Assembly: GCA_963556695.1 (NCBI GenBank)
Contig: CAUWAG010000004.1
Coordinates: 1,860,001 to 1,924,000 of the forward strand
Source: Anthostomella pinea
Taxonomy: Eukaryota; Ascomycota; Sordariomycetes; Xylariales; Xylariaceae
Reading direction: 5' to 3'
Length of the DNA stretch: 64,000 bases
The notes beneath the pieces were generated by a model, which saw nothing but the letters and a program-made list of their open reading frames with translations, made no database searches and was not told the origin of the DNA. This document shows, one piece after another, positions 11,530 to 22,481 of this stretch (within the stretch, counting starts at the first letter, position 1; every line of letters begins with the position of its first letter). A program made the position numbers and the translations under genes.

Positions 11530-12633
11530 ATGTCGGGCGGTGCGTTTGACCTTGCATTGCTCCTTCTCAGCTCCGTGTCTTGCCCGGGGCATTGCTAACT
11601 CCAATACTCCGCAACAGGTAGTGCAGGCTTCGATCGCCATATCACCATCTTCTCCGAGCAAGGACGGCTATATCAAGTCGGTACGTTCCACCGAGCCCTA
11701 CTTCAGTCAACGAGACGAGCATCAGCCCCTCGCGGCTTCACGCCAGACCACCCATAGACGGAAGCATGGGATGAACTGATTGGCTAACTATGGGATCTTC
11801 ATGCAGAATATGCGTTCAAGGCAATCACCGCTGCGAACATCATGGCGATAGGTGTTCGGGGCAAGGACTGCGCCGTAGTCCTGTCCCAGAAGAAGGTCCC
11901 TGTACGTACTTCTCAGCCTTCTGCAGTGAACCGCGAGTCGTGGGGCTGAAGCTGATCCAACGTACTAGGACAAATTGATCGACCCTTCCTCCGTCTCACA
12001 CATCTTCCAAATCTCCCCGCTGGTTGGCTGCGTCATGACCGGATCGATCGCGGATGCCCGGGCGTTCGCACAGCGAGCTCAGGGTGAGGCGGCCGAGTTC
12101 AAGTACAAGTACGGCTACGAGATGCCGTGCGACGTTCTGGCCAAGAGACTGGCCAACATCAGTCAGGTGTATACTCAAAGAGTGAGGCTCCAACACGGCT
12201 CCATCCGTCGGTCTAATTGCCAACTTCTGCTGACTCTTACTGCTAGGCATACATGCGCCCGTACGGGGTAGCGACGACACTGGTGTCCTTGGATCAGGAG
12301 TTCGGACCGCAACTCTACAAGTGCGATCCGGCAGGTTACTACATCGGATACAAGGGCACGGCTGCGGGACCTAAGCAGCAGGAGGCTCTCAACCACCTCG
12401 AGAAGAAGCTCAAGAACAAGGACCATGCAGAAGGCAGCTGGGAGGATGTTGTGGAGCTGGCCATCACTACACTTTCCACGGTTCTGAGCATGGACTTTAA
12501 GAAGGGCGAGATCGAGATCGGAATCGTTGGAGGCCCCCGGGCGGATGGCAAGGAAGGGTCGGACCCAGCCTTCAGAACCCTGACCGAGGACGAGATAGAC
12601 GACCGACTACAGGCCATTGCCGAGAAGGACTAG
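11530..12633 (+). CDS. scl1: 20S proteasome subunit alpha-1 (Scl1/PSMA6)
   Basis: Five exons: 11530-11539, 11618-11680, 11807-11901, 11969-12181 and 12247-12633, giving 255 residues, a normal length for the family. All donors are GTGCGT, GTACGT or GTGAGG; introns are 65-126 nt, with a clear CTAAC branch site near 11594. The protein opens with the alpha-subunit signature (GFDRHITIF, then GRLYQVEYAFKAI at about 18-30). It carries alpha-1-type blocks: [59 protein letters not shown] and [12 protein letters not shown]. Alpha subunits form the outer rings of the 20S core, gate substrate entry and lack the catalytic Thr. The first coding exon is only 10 nt. Intact and expected to be essential. Confidence 0.96.
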
Positions 12634-14433
12634 TGCCCCTGGCGCCAGGCCCGTAAGGCCGAGCGTTTGGATGGGTGTGAGTTGCTCCCTACAGTGGGAG
12701 CTTCCGATAGAGGCATGGGTGCTTCTACCCATATCCTTGTGTGCTATTAGTTTCATGACCATCCCATAGACTCGTCAAGGAATACTCGATTTTCGCAATA
12801 CCCAGTTCCAAAGCCTATTAGCATACCCGCCACGCGTGTTCAGCTTCTAGCTGGAAGCACAAGCTATGGGAGTTGGTTCTTGTTTCGGTGAATGTACTTT
12901 TGTATGGAATAGCTGGCTCCGGCGGTAAACAAGCGGTCTTCCAAAGCTCCCATTCTGTCGGGGGTTGACGTAACATCAAGATCAGCTCAGATGACAGCTG
13001 CGACCTCTTTGTATTATATCAACAGTCTTTGAACACCACGAACGTGTCGAAAACGCCAGCGCGAATGATACGCCCCTATGGAATGGCCAACTGTAGACCT
13101 TCAGCAGCCCAGCAGCCATGTTCTGCAATGCTGAACCGCAAGTCTGGTAACCCATGCAGTCCACCATTGACGCACGCACATTCATGGCTTACAATACCTG
13201 ACAAGCCGGACAGTGGACGCCCAGAAAGCTCTTATTTCTTGTTTCTCCGAATCAGTGTCGTGTTGGATCTGCACGACAAGCAGCAGCTGGAATCTGAAGG
13301 TAGGAACAGAAGAGCGGTGGCTGAAGCCGCAGCAAGATTGAATTGACACGTCCAGAAATATCCCGCTCAGCTGCGCCCGACAGTGGCTCACAGCTCAGAG
13401 TCCAGCAACAACTCCCTATTGGTCGGATCTCTTCCACACTACATCGCGGCAAGCCATGAACTGGTAGCAACCAACTCCATCTCACCTGAAAGCCGCAGAG
13501 AACCACGCTACATTGGGAACTAGTCATCACTCGTGGCGCGCTGAAATATTGACTTGTTCTTCACCCCCCTGACAATCGATCTTGATACCTCCACACTGAC
13601 AGGCACTAGCCTCCAAATGGCACCCCTTACCCCTGGGCCCTACAGCACGGTTCCCACCGCCTCGGGATGATGCCGTGCCAGTCACGACTAGGGACACACG
13701 TTGTGACCTTGCAGACGGGGGCATAGAATGCCACGCGACGACGGGCGCTGGTCGCATGTACCTAATTGCCATGGGTTAGTGCATCAGGGCTTATCAGTCC
13801 CAAGCCCGGGAGGGAGTAGACAAAGACAAAGAGCTCAACGTCCAGCTCGTTCAGGATACCTACTACCGCCAGGTCTGAGCCTACTGGTTGGTGGCCCCGT
13901 GTGCCTGTCCGAGACCTCGATGGCATCTTTGATTCGGCGAGCGTGTTGGTCGGCGGTGTGGGTTTGGAGCTGACCCGTGAGGCCGTCCGCTTGCTTGGGA
14001 TCGACCGTATGGACTGACTGGGGAGGGACGCAGAAAGCTCCCTCCCTCCCGGGAGTCTGTCAACAACTAGCTCCCGCCTTGTGAGGATGTCAGATGGGGC
14101 TCTTGATGACGATGCGTAAGAAGCTTATGTGTTCGTTCTACAAAAGCAGAGTAGATTCGTCACCGTTGATACGTTTCATGATGGCGTCTCTTTCTGTATC
14201 GTTCGAAGGAGGTGTCTACACTTCTGAAGCCTTGCCGCTCCTTGGTTGCCCCCTTGGTTCAACGCCGATTTTTGCCAGTTCCTCTGCTGCTGTTTGGCTT
14301 GATATTCGTCGCAGTATAATACTTCCATTGTCTTTTCTGGCTCGAAGGCGGTGCCGATACATCCAAGCCCTACAGCCCAAGCCAGTGCATCTAGCCAGCC
14401 ACCCAGCCAGCCACTGCCGGAAAGGAAAGGAAA
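12634..14433. other. Intergenic, no supportable gene
   Basis: About 1.8 kb with only short overlapping frames on both strands and no recognisable protein. It contains the proteasome gene's 3' UTR and the promoter of the next gene. Confidence 0.55.
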
Positions 14434-15422
14434 ATGGACGGACGTAAGTTGTACCACCCACCCCCAGCTCCTCGCTCTCCGAGCCCCAATAGGACTCCAG
14501 GCGGTACCTCTTCCTCCATAAGTTAGCGTTCTTCCCCTACTAACCTGAACACCACCTAGTCAACGAGTACCGCCGGGCCCACGTCGCCGAGGTCCTGTCG
14601 GATTTCCGCACGCTGCAGTTCCACATCGCGGCCGCGCCCACGGACCCGCCCAACGGCGCCGACTACCAGACCGAGGGCTGGGCCGCGCTGCGGCAGTGCG
14701 GGCTCGATGGGCTGCATATTTTGAATTGCGCGGCTGATACCTCGGTGCCGCAGACGGGGGCCGGCGGCGAGGTGGAGCAGGAGAAGGCGGAGTTGAGACA
14801 GTGGGTTTTTTTTTTTTCGTTTTTGAGTACCTTCCTCTCTTCCCTTTCCTTTTTGAGGCATGAAGCATGAAGCATGATGATGTACGATGAGTGGCGAAGA
14901 CTTTGATAATGAGGAGACGTGCTGATGATAAGGCTTGGCCGGCTTCACAGAGTCCTCCTCGACGCCTGCGCCCGCAGACACGTGGCCCAGAAGATCTACC
15001 TCCGGCAGGCGGCGGCGCAGCGCTGGGTCGAGTACCGCGAGCAGGTGCTGCAGGGCCAGCGACCGAACTTGTCGCATCGGCGGCTGCTGAGGGCTTGCGA
15101 TGAGCACTTGCGGAATGTACGTTTTTACCTAGTGGCTTCCGTGTTCTGCCCCGTCCGTTTTTACCCTCCCTGTCTTACTGATAGGTCTTGCATTGCCTAC
15201 CCCTGAATCCTCTAACGAGGTAGAAGGGTTTCGTGGTGGTACACGGTTGGTGTGTTGAGTGTGTTGACTGACGAGCGGTGGCAGGAACTGGCCCAGGTCA
15301 CGGACGACGCTGTCTACCAGGAGCTTCAGAGTTCCGACTTGGCGATGGGACGCTGGATTGCGGAGGACCCAGGCTTGAGGCAGGTGCAGCGCTGGGTGCG
15401 GGCTCGGCCGCAGACGACGTAG
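14434..15422 (+). CDS. Unrecognised small helical protein, four exons
   Basis: Exons 14434-14443, 14560-14800, 14951-15116 and 15285-15422 join in frame to give 184 residues. The donors are GTAAGT, GTGGGT and GTACGT, and a perfect CTAAC branch site lies at about 14540 before exon 2. The first coding exon is 10 nt, as in the proteasome gene 3 kb upstream. The protein is soluble, with no signal peptide or membrane segment. It is rich in Arg, Gln, Leu and Glu, with long amphipathic helices such as QVLLDACARRHVAQKIYL and AAAQRWVEYREQVL. A helical adaptor or complex subunit would fit, but I recognise no family. A poly-T run directly after the second donor could make the exon 2/3 boundary uncertain. 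Confidence 0.7.
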
Positions 15423-17344
15423 CTTGGACTTCTCCATTGGGAATGGCAAAGGGGTACGGTAGCCCCTGAGGCGCCGTGGATCACGGATTCAAGTCGCACG
15501 GACGAACGATCAAGGGCGAGGTGGAAGAGATAAGGGAGAGAGAGTATTTTGGCCGGACGAGGGCGTTGGTGAGAAGGACGACACTCTGGGGCTGGGACCC
15601 CTGACGGGACGGAGATGCCAGGCGCATCTCATACACACACACACACATACTTTACAGCCGCTGCGACGAGCTTACTTTTCGCTTCCGGTACCTATGATAC
15701 AAACTCTACTGGCATCGAGTGCTAGTAGATCGACGGTTTCGATGGTGTAAGAAGACACATTGTGGAGACGATGGAGAGACGGGCAACTATCTATCTGCCT
15801 GGCGCAGAAAAAGGCTTCGTGTACTTAGATGAAAGATACCAATATGGCTTGTAACATTTGTACATACTATTGCTTCGCCTCTCGTTGCGGGGGCAGGACC
15901 GGTGCTTCGGTCCAAGCCGTGTTCCTCGCGAAGCTATGGCCGATGTGAGCGTCGAGGACCAGCCGGGAGCGGACGTGGAATGGTAAAGGTATCCGCGGAG
16001 CAGGGAGACCGTTGCTCCTTTTCCCTTATGAACCTGGCATTAGAAGAGCTTGACAGACCGTTTCCATTCCTGCGCAACTAGAAATTGTCGTGGTCTTTTC
16101 TAGCTCATCGTCGGGATCTTCGACTTCTTGACGTTGCCAAATGGCACTCGTTTCACGAACTGATTACAATGGCCACTCCCTGGCAACCAGCTGCTTCGGC
16201 TTCGGCTCGGCTCTGCTACCTTTGCGGAGAGATGGGTGCCACATGGCATCGGAGCCCCACGGGGGACCACGATGCGCTCAGATGCAGCCGGCTGATTCAC
16301 CCCATTGTATCTACATCCAATCACGAGCCAGGGCACTACCGATCCTCCCACCTGACAGTCTCTGTCCGCTACGCCAATGATTCAGCCAACCATGGGCTCA
16401 CTCAGTGCTTCGGCGTGCACTATGACTTCGACCGTTGTTTCCGCGGGAGCTACACGATAGACAGCTAGAGCTACTTCGGTACTGCAACCGAGAGGCCTCT
16501 TTCACAACCCACTTGGGTATACCCTAGTGTCAAGCTAAGGTATCAATCTTCAGCTTCCAATGTTCGCGGCGGCGATGCTAGAGAACTATTGGATGTCGGT
16601 TCGTTGTCCAGAAGAAGAAAAGACTTCGTTGCGGGCCGTCCCTTCGAGGTCAAGTTCTCCGGCCAATCAGAACATGCACCGGCAGGATCAATAAGGCCCC
16701 GCACCTAGATCCGAGCCCGTGGGACATGACCCATTTAAATATGTACACCCCCAGACGGCATCGTGACGTTCACCTTTTTCCACTTTTCGGGAGGCACCTG
16801 CAACAGAACTGGAAATTTCCATTTCCATCAATTCCTGCCCAAGCATCTCTTACGCATAATTGAAAGACTGCAACAGTACGGGCAACCATCGAGGAATTCG
16901 CATGTCGACACATGCAGCAACTAGAACCGAGCATTAGCCCTCAGCTGAGACTGCGCGGCTGCATTGCCAACCGAGCTGCACTCAACTGCAACCCGGTCAG
17001 CTGATCAATCACCCAGACAGAAGCTGAGACTTCGGTAAGTCCGAGCCACGACAACACCGTCGTCGTTGTCATATCCTCCCGACACCCGCCATCTTCTTTG
17101 TATCCCGCAACTCTCTGCCTACATAGTGCGTGGATACACTCGGATGGCGGAGATGGATAGATCCCGTCTTCGTCCCCTAGGCCATGACAAGTCAATTCGC
17201 TGAACCATCTCTTGCACCATGGTGGGATCAGACATCATGGCTTTGGACCACATTCACACCGTCCATCATTTCGTTTTTCTCGTTTACTCATTCCTGTTAG
17301 GCCCTTTCTGATTAACTTGCTTGTTCATCAGTCCGCTCTCAGAG
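15423..17344. other. Intergenic, no supportable gene
   Basis: A short (CA)n tract lies near 15630-15648. A 127-codon frame at 16085-16468 overlaps an antisense frame and shows no domain, so I do not call it. CT-rich sequence before 17345 probably forms the leader of the RING gene. Confidence 0.55.
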
Positions 17345-18142
17345 ATGGCCGCAGCCACCTGCAAAGTCTGCGATGACCCTCTTGTTCTCGAAGTCGATGA
17401 TGATGAAGAGGGCGGCAACGCTGAGACGCAGCCCGTCCCTGACGATCTAGAGCTGTCGTGCGGCTGTCACTTCCACTGGCAATGCCTACTTGACCAATCT
17501 TCAGAAATTGCCATCTCCCTCAAGTGCCCGTCCTGTGATTCGCAGGTCGCTGCGAACACGGCAGGACCATCGGTCACCAACCCCTTTCTACATGCATCCT
17601 CGGGTGCATCGATCTTAACAAGATACAAAAACGAAGGTGGTGTGCAAGAGAACCTTGACATCCTCCCGGCCGTCACCGAGGAAGCCTACCTGGAAGCCAA
17701 CCCGGCGGCTCGGCCAGCACGTGCGTTCCATGTCATGTGCTGCGAGGGCGATTTCGGCGGCATCGTAGAGCTGCTCCGCGATGCCGATCAAGCAGACGGT
17801 GAAGAGCCGACAATGGATCCAGCGCAGCTACTCCGCTATCAAGACCCCCTTGCTGATAAGAAGAGTGGCTTGCATCTCGCGGTGGAAAAAAGACAGGAGG
17901 AGGTAGTGTGGTTGCTGCTGTGGATAGCATCCTCACTAAGCACGGAGACCTTCCCCGAACCGGCGATGCAGGCGGCTCAGGCGATGGGCCTACACCGTCC
18001 CGCCACGTCTGCTTCCGATGACATTCGCTCGCTCCGGGACGATCAGGGCCGGACGGCGGAGACGGTCGCGGCCGAGATGGGTGGCGTATGGGCAGCGATG
18101 TTGCAGGCTGGCGCGCTGCACCCGGGGTCGTCATTACCTTAA
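17345..18142 (+). CDS. RING-finger protein with ankyrin-like repeats (putative E3 ubiquitin ligase)
   Basis: Single exon, 265 residues, from the ATG at 17345. An N-terminal zinc-binding RING-type module is visible: C6-x2-C9, then after an acidic insert C39, C41/H42, H44 and C47, then C61-x2-C64. The long acidic insert (VDDDEEGG) between the first and second Cys pairs is unusual but tolerated in RING-H2 domains. From about residue 120 the chain has ankyrin-like helical pairs (AFHVMCCEGDFGGIVELLRD, then a short helix containing LHLAVEKRQEEVVWLLLW) and a further helix near the C-terminus. Proteins of this layout are usually cytosolic ubiquitin ligases that use ankyrins to hold substrate. Activity here is inferred from the Cys/His pattern only. 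Confidence 0.78.
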   Translation: MAAATCKVCDDPLVLEVDDDEEGGNAETQPVPDDLELSCGCHFHWQCLLDQSSEIAISLKCPSCDSQVAANTAGPSVTNPFLHASSGASILTRYKNEGGVQENLDILPAVTEEAYLEANPAARPARAFHVMCCEGDFGGIVELLRDADQADGEEPTMDPAQLLRYQDPLADKKSGLHLAVEKRQEEVVWLLLWIASSLSTETFPEPAMQAAQAMGLHRPATSASDDIRSLRDDQGRTAETVAAEMGGVWAAMLQAGALHPGSSLP

Positions 18143-21051
18143 CTGGCCAATGTCTACTAACCGGAGAAGGCAGTGCACTTCTACGACAGGCGGCTTCAGC
18201 ACAGCATGGTGTCTACCTACATATATCCACACAGCTCTTACGGTACCTACGGCTCCAGCACAAACCCCGTTGCTCCGCTCGGGACTTGCTGAGAACAATG
18301 GATACATGTCGTCTTCAACTTCACATAGTGCCTATCTGCTCGCATTCGATGCAGCGCTTGTCCAAGTCTTGAGTACTGATCCACTAACTGACTGACTAAG
18401 TACTAATAAGGTGCAAAGGCCGATCATCTACGACATACCGGACTGAAACATCTTCGGTATCCCAGGGGACGCTGCTGTGACCATTGATTGACATGACTGC
18501 AGCGTCTGACTGTGACCACGTAATCAGAAACAGCAGCACTGCAACACGGTCAGATTTCCTCTAGAGATAAGGGCCAGCCCGGCCATTCAGACAACCTAGC
18601 TCAAGTGTGTGAGGGTCCATGGGATATCCACGCACACACTGCCTGCATTTGCTCAACCCCCTTCGGCCCCCCTACTTGGAGGTATGCAAAGTGTGTTACC
18701 TTAAACCAGAGTGGGACGCAGCACACCTACTGTGCACAATCAGTTGCCAAGTCCCCGACGTACGTAGCACATGCATACACACATCTGCAGCAGATATGTA
18801 ACTCATCCATGATCAATTACCCCGTAAGGTAAGGCGTCTGACATGGCAGAGAGGAAAGTCATCCTTTTCTGCCATCCCCTTTTACCCCTCATCCACAATT
18901 GGCGACGGCCACCGCCGAATCCTACCCTGGGGTGACCTCTTGGGGAGTACATCTGCCTGTCTAGTCCTGCATCTACATCGACCACACGACCGTTGGTCAC
19001 ATGGAGTGACAGCACTGCACTATGGTCCAGACTCTGTGGGTTACGGTGTAGGTAGCAGTGTAGCAGTGAAGGAGTCTCTTCTCAGCAGTCCGTCGCTGAT
19101 GCTCCTGCAGATTTTGAGTCATGGCGTGCCTGCGGCACACACTTCTACTTGCAGAAAAGCTACCCTGGACTGCACGTTTGGAGCACGTGGGTGATCCCTT
19201 CTGCCTTTTGCCTTTCGCTTCTCGCACCCCTCCCCGCCCCCTTGCTGTACTTGCACCTGCGCCTGCACTTGCGTCTGTGCCTCCGCCAAAGCCAGACAGC
19301 GATGCTCCTCTAGTCCACGGCCGCGTCTCGACTTGCTGTGTTGGTTGCGTGTTGGTGCGCACTGCTACCATGTGCTGAAGAAACAATGCTTGGCGTATGA
19401 GTTATCACCCGGCCCATTGCCTTTGGCCTTACCGCAGCTCGACGGCGACGCTGCCGTGCCCTTGAAGTCACCGTCGGGCCTGTGCGCTGCAGCGTCGAGG
19501 CTGGGTCGGCTACGGTACAGGTACAGGTACAGGTAGGCATTTCGGAAGGAAGGCCAGCTGCTTATTGCTTATAGGGGCTCTTCCTGCTCGCAAAATCTTG
19601 CTGTGTTGGAACTGAAGGGGGGCGGGGGGTGCTGTGAGTGGCGCCTGCTTGTATGCATGTAGAGAGGTTTTGAACAATGTGTATGGAGTTACATGTATGT
19701 GAGTACGTAGATGCGTAGGGTTTCAGTAAGGTGGTGAAGGTTGCTGTCCCGTTTGGGACGGTGACCACGGCGATGGTTCGTGGGTAGTTGCTAAGGTATA
19801 TTTGGGGGTTCTGAGCTGTAGACATCGGCCGAACGTGATAAGGGCCAAGCACACCTGACTTTGACCATGCTCGACGTAAGGTGGCACGACGAAACGACAC
19901 TTTTGTCAAGGTGCACAAACAGCGAACTGATCTGGGATCCTTCCCCGTCGCCGTAAACCCAGATTGCCCCGTCTACGGACGAACCGGCGTGGGGGGCAAA
20001 CCTCCCGGTTTGCGTGCAACACACCGCGGTATACACTGCTATCCCACCTTGTCCCCCCTTTATTCAACTTCCGCCCTGGGTACCCCCTCGTGGTCGGCGA
20101 TAGGTGATCCTCCGCAGCCAGTTTGACGAAACAAGGCGGCGGGCCTTCTTCTGGATCTGGTCCCCGTGGCTTGGGGGATCGACTTGAAAGGGAAAGGGGA
20201 AACAAAACGCCGTGGCACACGAAACGGACGTCGGCAGAATGAAATCGCATCGTAAACGGACATGCGAATTGAAATAAGCATCGACCCAGAGGGAGGATTC
20301 TGCGGCGGCGGAGGCGGTGCAAGGCATGCTTATGCTGTTGGCAGCTGACGCAGAAAGTCTGGGAATCCTTCCACCTGTCGTGTAAGGGGACTAATACGCA
20401 GTCGCGTTGGGGTCCAAGACGCAAGCTGCCATGCAGCTGAAGAAGCCGCAGGATTTGCTTGCTTGCTTGCGTCGCCACGCGTTGCTTCCGTCCATCGTGC
20501 ATGCAGCGTGCAGAATCAGGATCAAGAAGCCTTTTGCATTTTAGGGGTTTGGGGTTCCAGGGGTTTCAGGAGGATGCTCGCACATATGCAATATCGATGG
20601 TGTTTTCGAAAGAGGAGCGGAGAGGAAGGCAGGAGAGGGGCGCAGCGCGGCTGGAGGATGACGAAGAAACATGATCTCGGTGGGAGATACTCTAGATGGA
20701 TGCATGGTGTTCGCGCCTCTGTGATCGGGAAGGATGTTCCACGATCCTCTTCTTTCTCCGCAGGAGTAGCATTCGTGGTGGTGGTCGCGGTGGCGGAGGT
20801 GGTAGATACCACGAGACGAAGGCGTGGCCAGCTAGGTACACCGAGGAAGGATGGAACCAAGGAACATGGGACATGGGATATGCCTTGGCGCGCATGAGGT
20901 AAAGGAAGAGGGTGCATGGGGATACCGGCATGGGATAACTACCGTATACGGAATATGGAATATGGGGAGACGGCAGATCTGTACCCTACCTCATACATCA
21001 TGTACTTCACACCAAGCAGAAGCTTGCGCGCGGTACTTGTGCAACCTTATT

Positions 21052-21083
21052 TTCATCCTTCATCCTTCATCCTTCATCCTTCA
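21052..21083 (+). repeat. (TTCATCC)4 microsatellite
   Basis: Four perfect copies of the 7-bp unit plus a partial copy. Confidence 0.95.
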
Positions 21084-21217
21084 GACGCACATCAAGCACG
21101 AGCTGAAGAACCGAAGAAGAAAAAAACGTGGTGGTGTGCAGAGGTACCATACATGAAGGATCAAGCCGGGGCATGCCCATTCGACGAAGAGCAGGAGCCG
21201 GCTGTTTGGAGTGAGGT

Positions 21218-21218
<1 letters not shown>

Positions 21219-21257
<39 letters not shown>
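21219..21257 (+). repeat. (CAG)13 triplet repeat
   Basis: Thirteen uninterrupted CAG triplets followed by AAGCAG. They would read as polyglutamine in the frame 20916-21350, but that frame is not convincingly a gene. Confidence 0.97.
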
Positions 21258-21262
<5 letters not shown>

Positions 21263-22481
21263 GAACCAACTGCAGCTGGCGGGAAGGATTCAGGCCTCGT
21301 TCTTCATGTGGGAGGAATCCTGCGGGAACGAGCTGCGTCATTTGCCGTAACGTGACGTGCATGACTTCTTTATTGATATGGATCACTCGGCCGAGATGGT
21401 GTCAAGTCCACGTTGTTGCATGCATGCTTGCATGGTTTCCATGCCGTTGGTGTTGAAGGTGCGCGAAGGGGGAAGGCGGAATCAGGGGGAAACACGACGG
21501 GCTGGCTTGTGCTGACAGGAAGGCGTGGCGTTGTCAGATGGAGGAGCGTGGTGACGGCAAGAAGCAGTGATGATCATCAGGCTCCGGCCCTGGCTCATAG
21601 GATCCTGGGAGCGTCACATTGGCATTGGCACAGGCAAGGTAATATTGGTTGGTTGGTTGGTCGTTGCAAGTGTCTTTGCATTGTCAATAGCTAGCTAGCT
21701 AGGTAGGTAGACAGCTCTATCTGCAGCCATGTGAGAAGCGTTTAATGTTACAGTACAAGCCTTTTGAGCAGATCTTAGGAGAGGGCTCCCGATGGGCGAG
21801 TAGGCTCGCCAGCCTCCCTCAAGCCTATGGAAATGGCATGCTGCTAAGGACTCAAGTGATGATGACCACCTTGGAGTCCGATGGCTCCTTGCTGCTGTCT
21901 TGGTCCTTTGTTTGTACAGTGGTCCTCCGAGTTTTCCAATACGGGACTTCATCCACGACAGTGATGAGTCTCTGGTACGTATATATCCTAGCCAAGGAGA
22001 TATGAAAATACAGGCGGAGATCGGCCCCCTTTGAGAATGATAGCGATACTTTCTTTTCTGCCGTTAGAACATGCTTTGACTTGGCGGTACCTGGCGCACT
22101 GGGTATAATTGGCTGCCGTTCAGTCGTGATACAAATGTGAATAGTCGATGAATCGCCTCTATAACGCCTGTCAAATGACAAGGGGATAAATGGGTTGAAG
22201 ATCTAGTAGAGATGTAAATGTAGATAATATAGGATTGGAAGTCGGGGCCGATAGCCCATTGTACTGTGTCGGTAACTGGCACAGCCGAGATGAAACGGGA
22301 AAAGATACAGATGTGGAGAAGTCATGGAAGAATGACATGATGCTGGTCATGATGAATGCAAATGAGCGGCTGTCGGTCGGCCGTAAGTCGTCGATCGTGG
22401 TGTATCGTAAAGTGAGCGTGATTGGCATGTGGAAAGAGATTGACGTGTTAAGGGAAATGTAAAGAACGAGGAGTGCGGTTA

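Larger units (their letters stand above)
18143..22481. other. 4.3-kb intergenic stretch rich in simple repeats
   Basis: No frame shows a recognisable protein. The longest frames (198 codons antisense at 20502-19906; 144 codons at 20916-21350, which holds the polyglutamine tract) overlap others and have no domain. Simple repeats include (GGTACA)n near 19513-19535, (TTCATCC)4 at 21052-21083, (CAG)13 at 21219-21257, GGTT repeats near 21646-21660 and GCTA/GGTA repeats near 21690-21711. The stretch should include the long 3' region of the minus-strand Uds1 gene. Confidence 0.55.

Noticed and set aside
16085..16468. 127-codon frame with several Cys/His
   Set aside because: Overlaps an antisense frame, poor start context and no zinc-finger spacing.
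19906..20502. 198-codon antisense frame
   Set aside because: Arg/Pro/Leu-rich random-looking translation with overlapping frames and no domain; treated as chance.
20916..21350. 144-codon frame with polyglutamine
   Set aside because: The frame is created mainly by the CAG and TTCATCC microsatellites; no conserved sequence around them.
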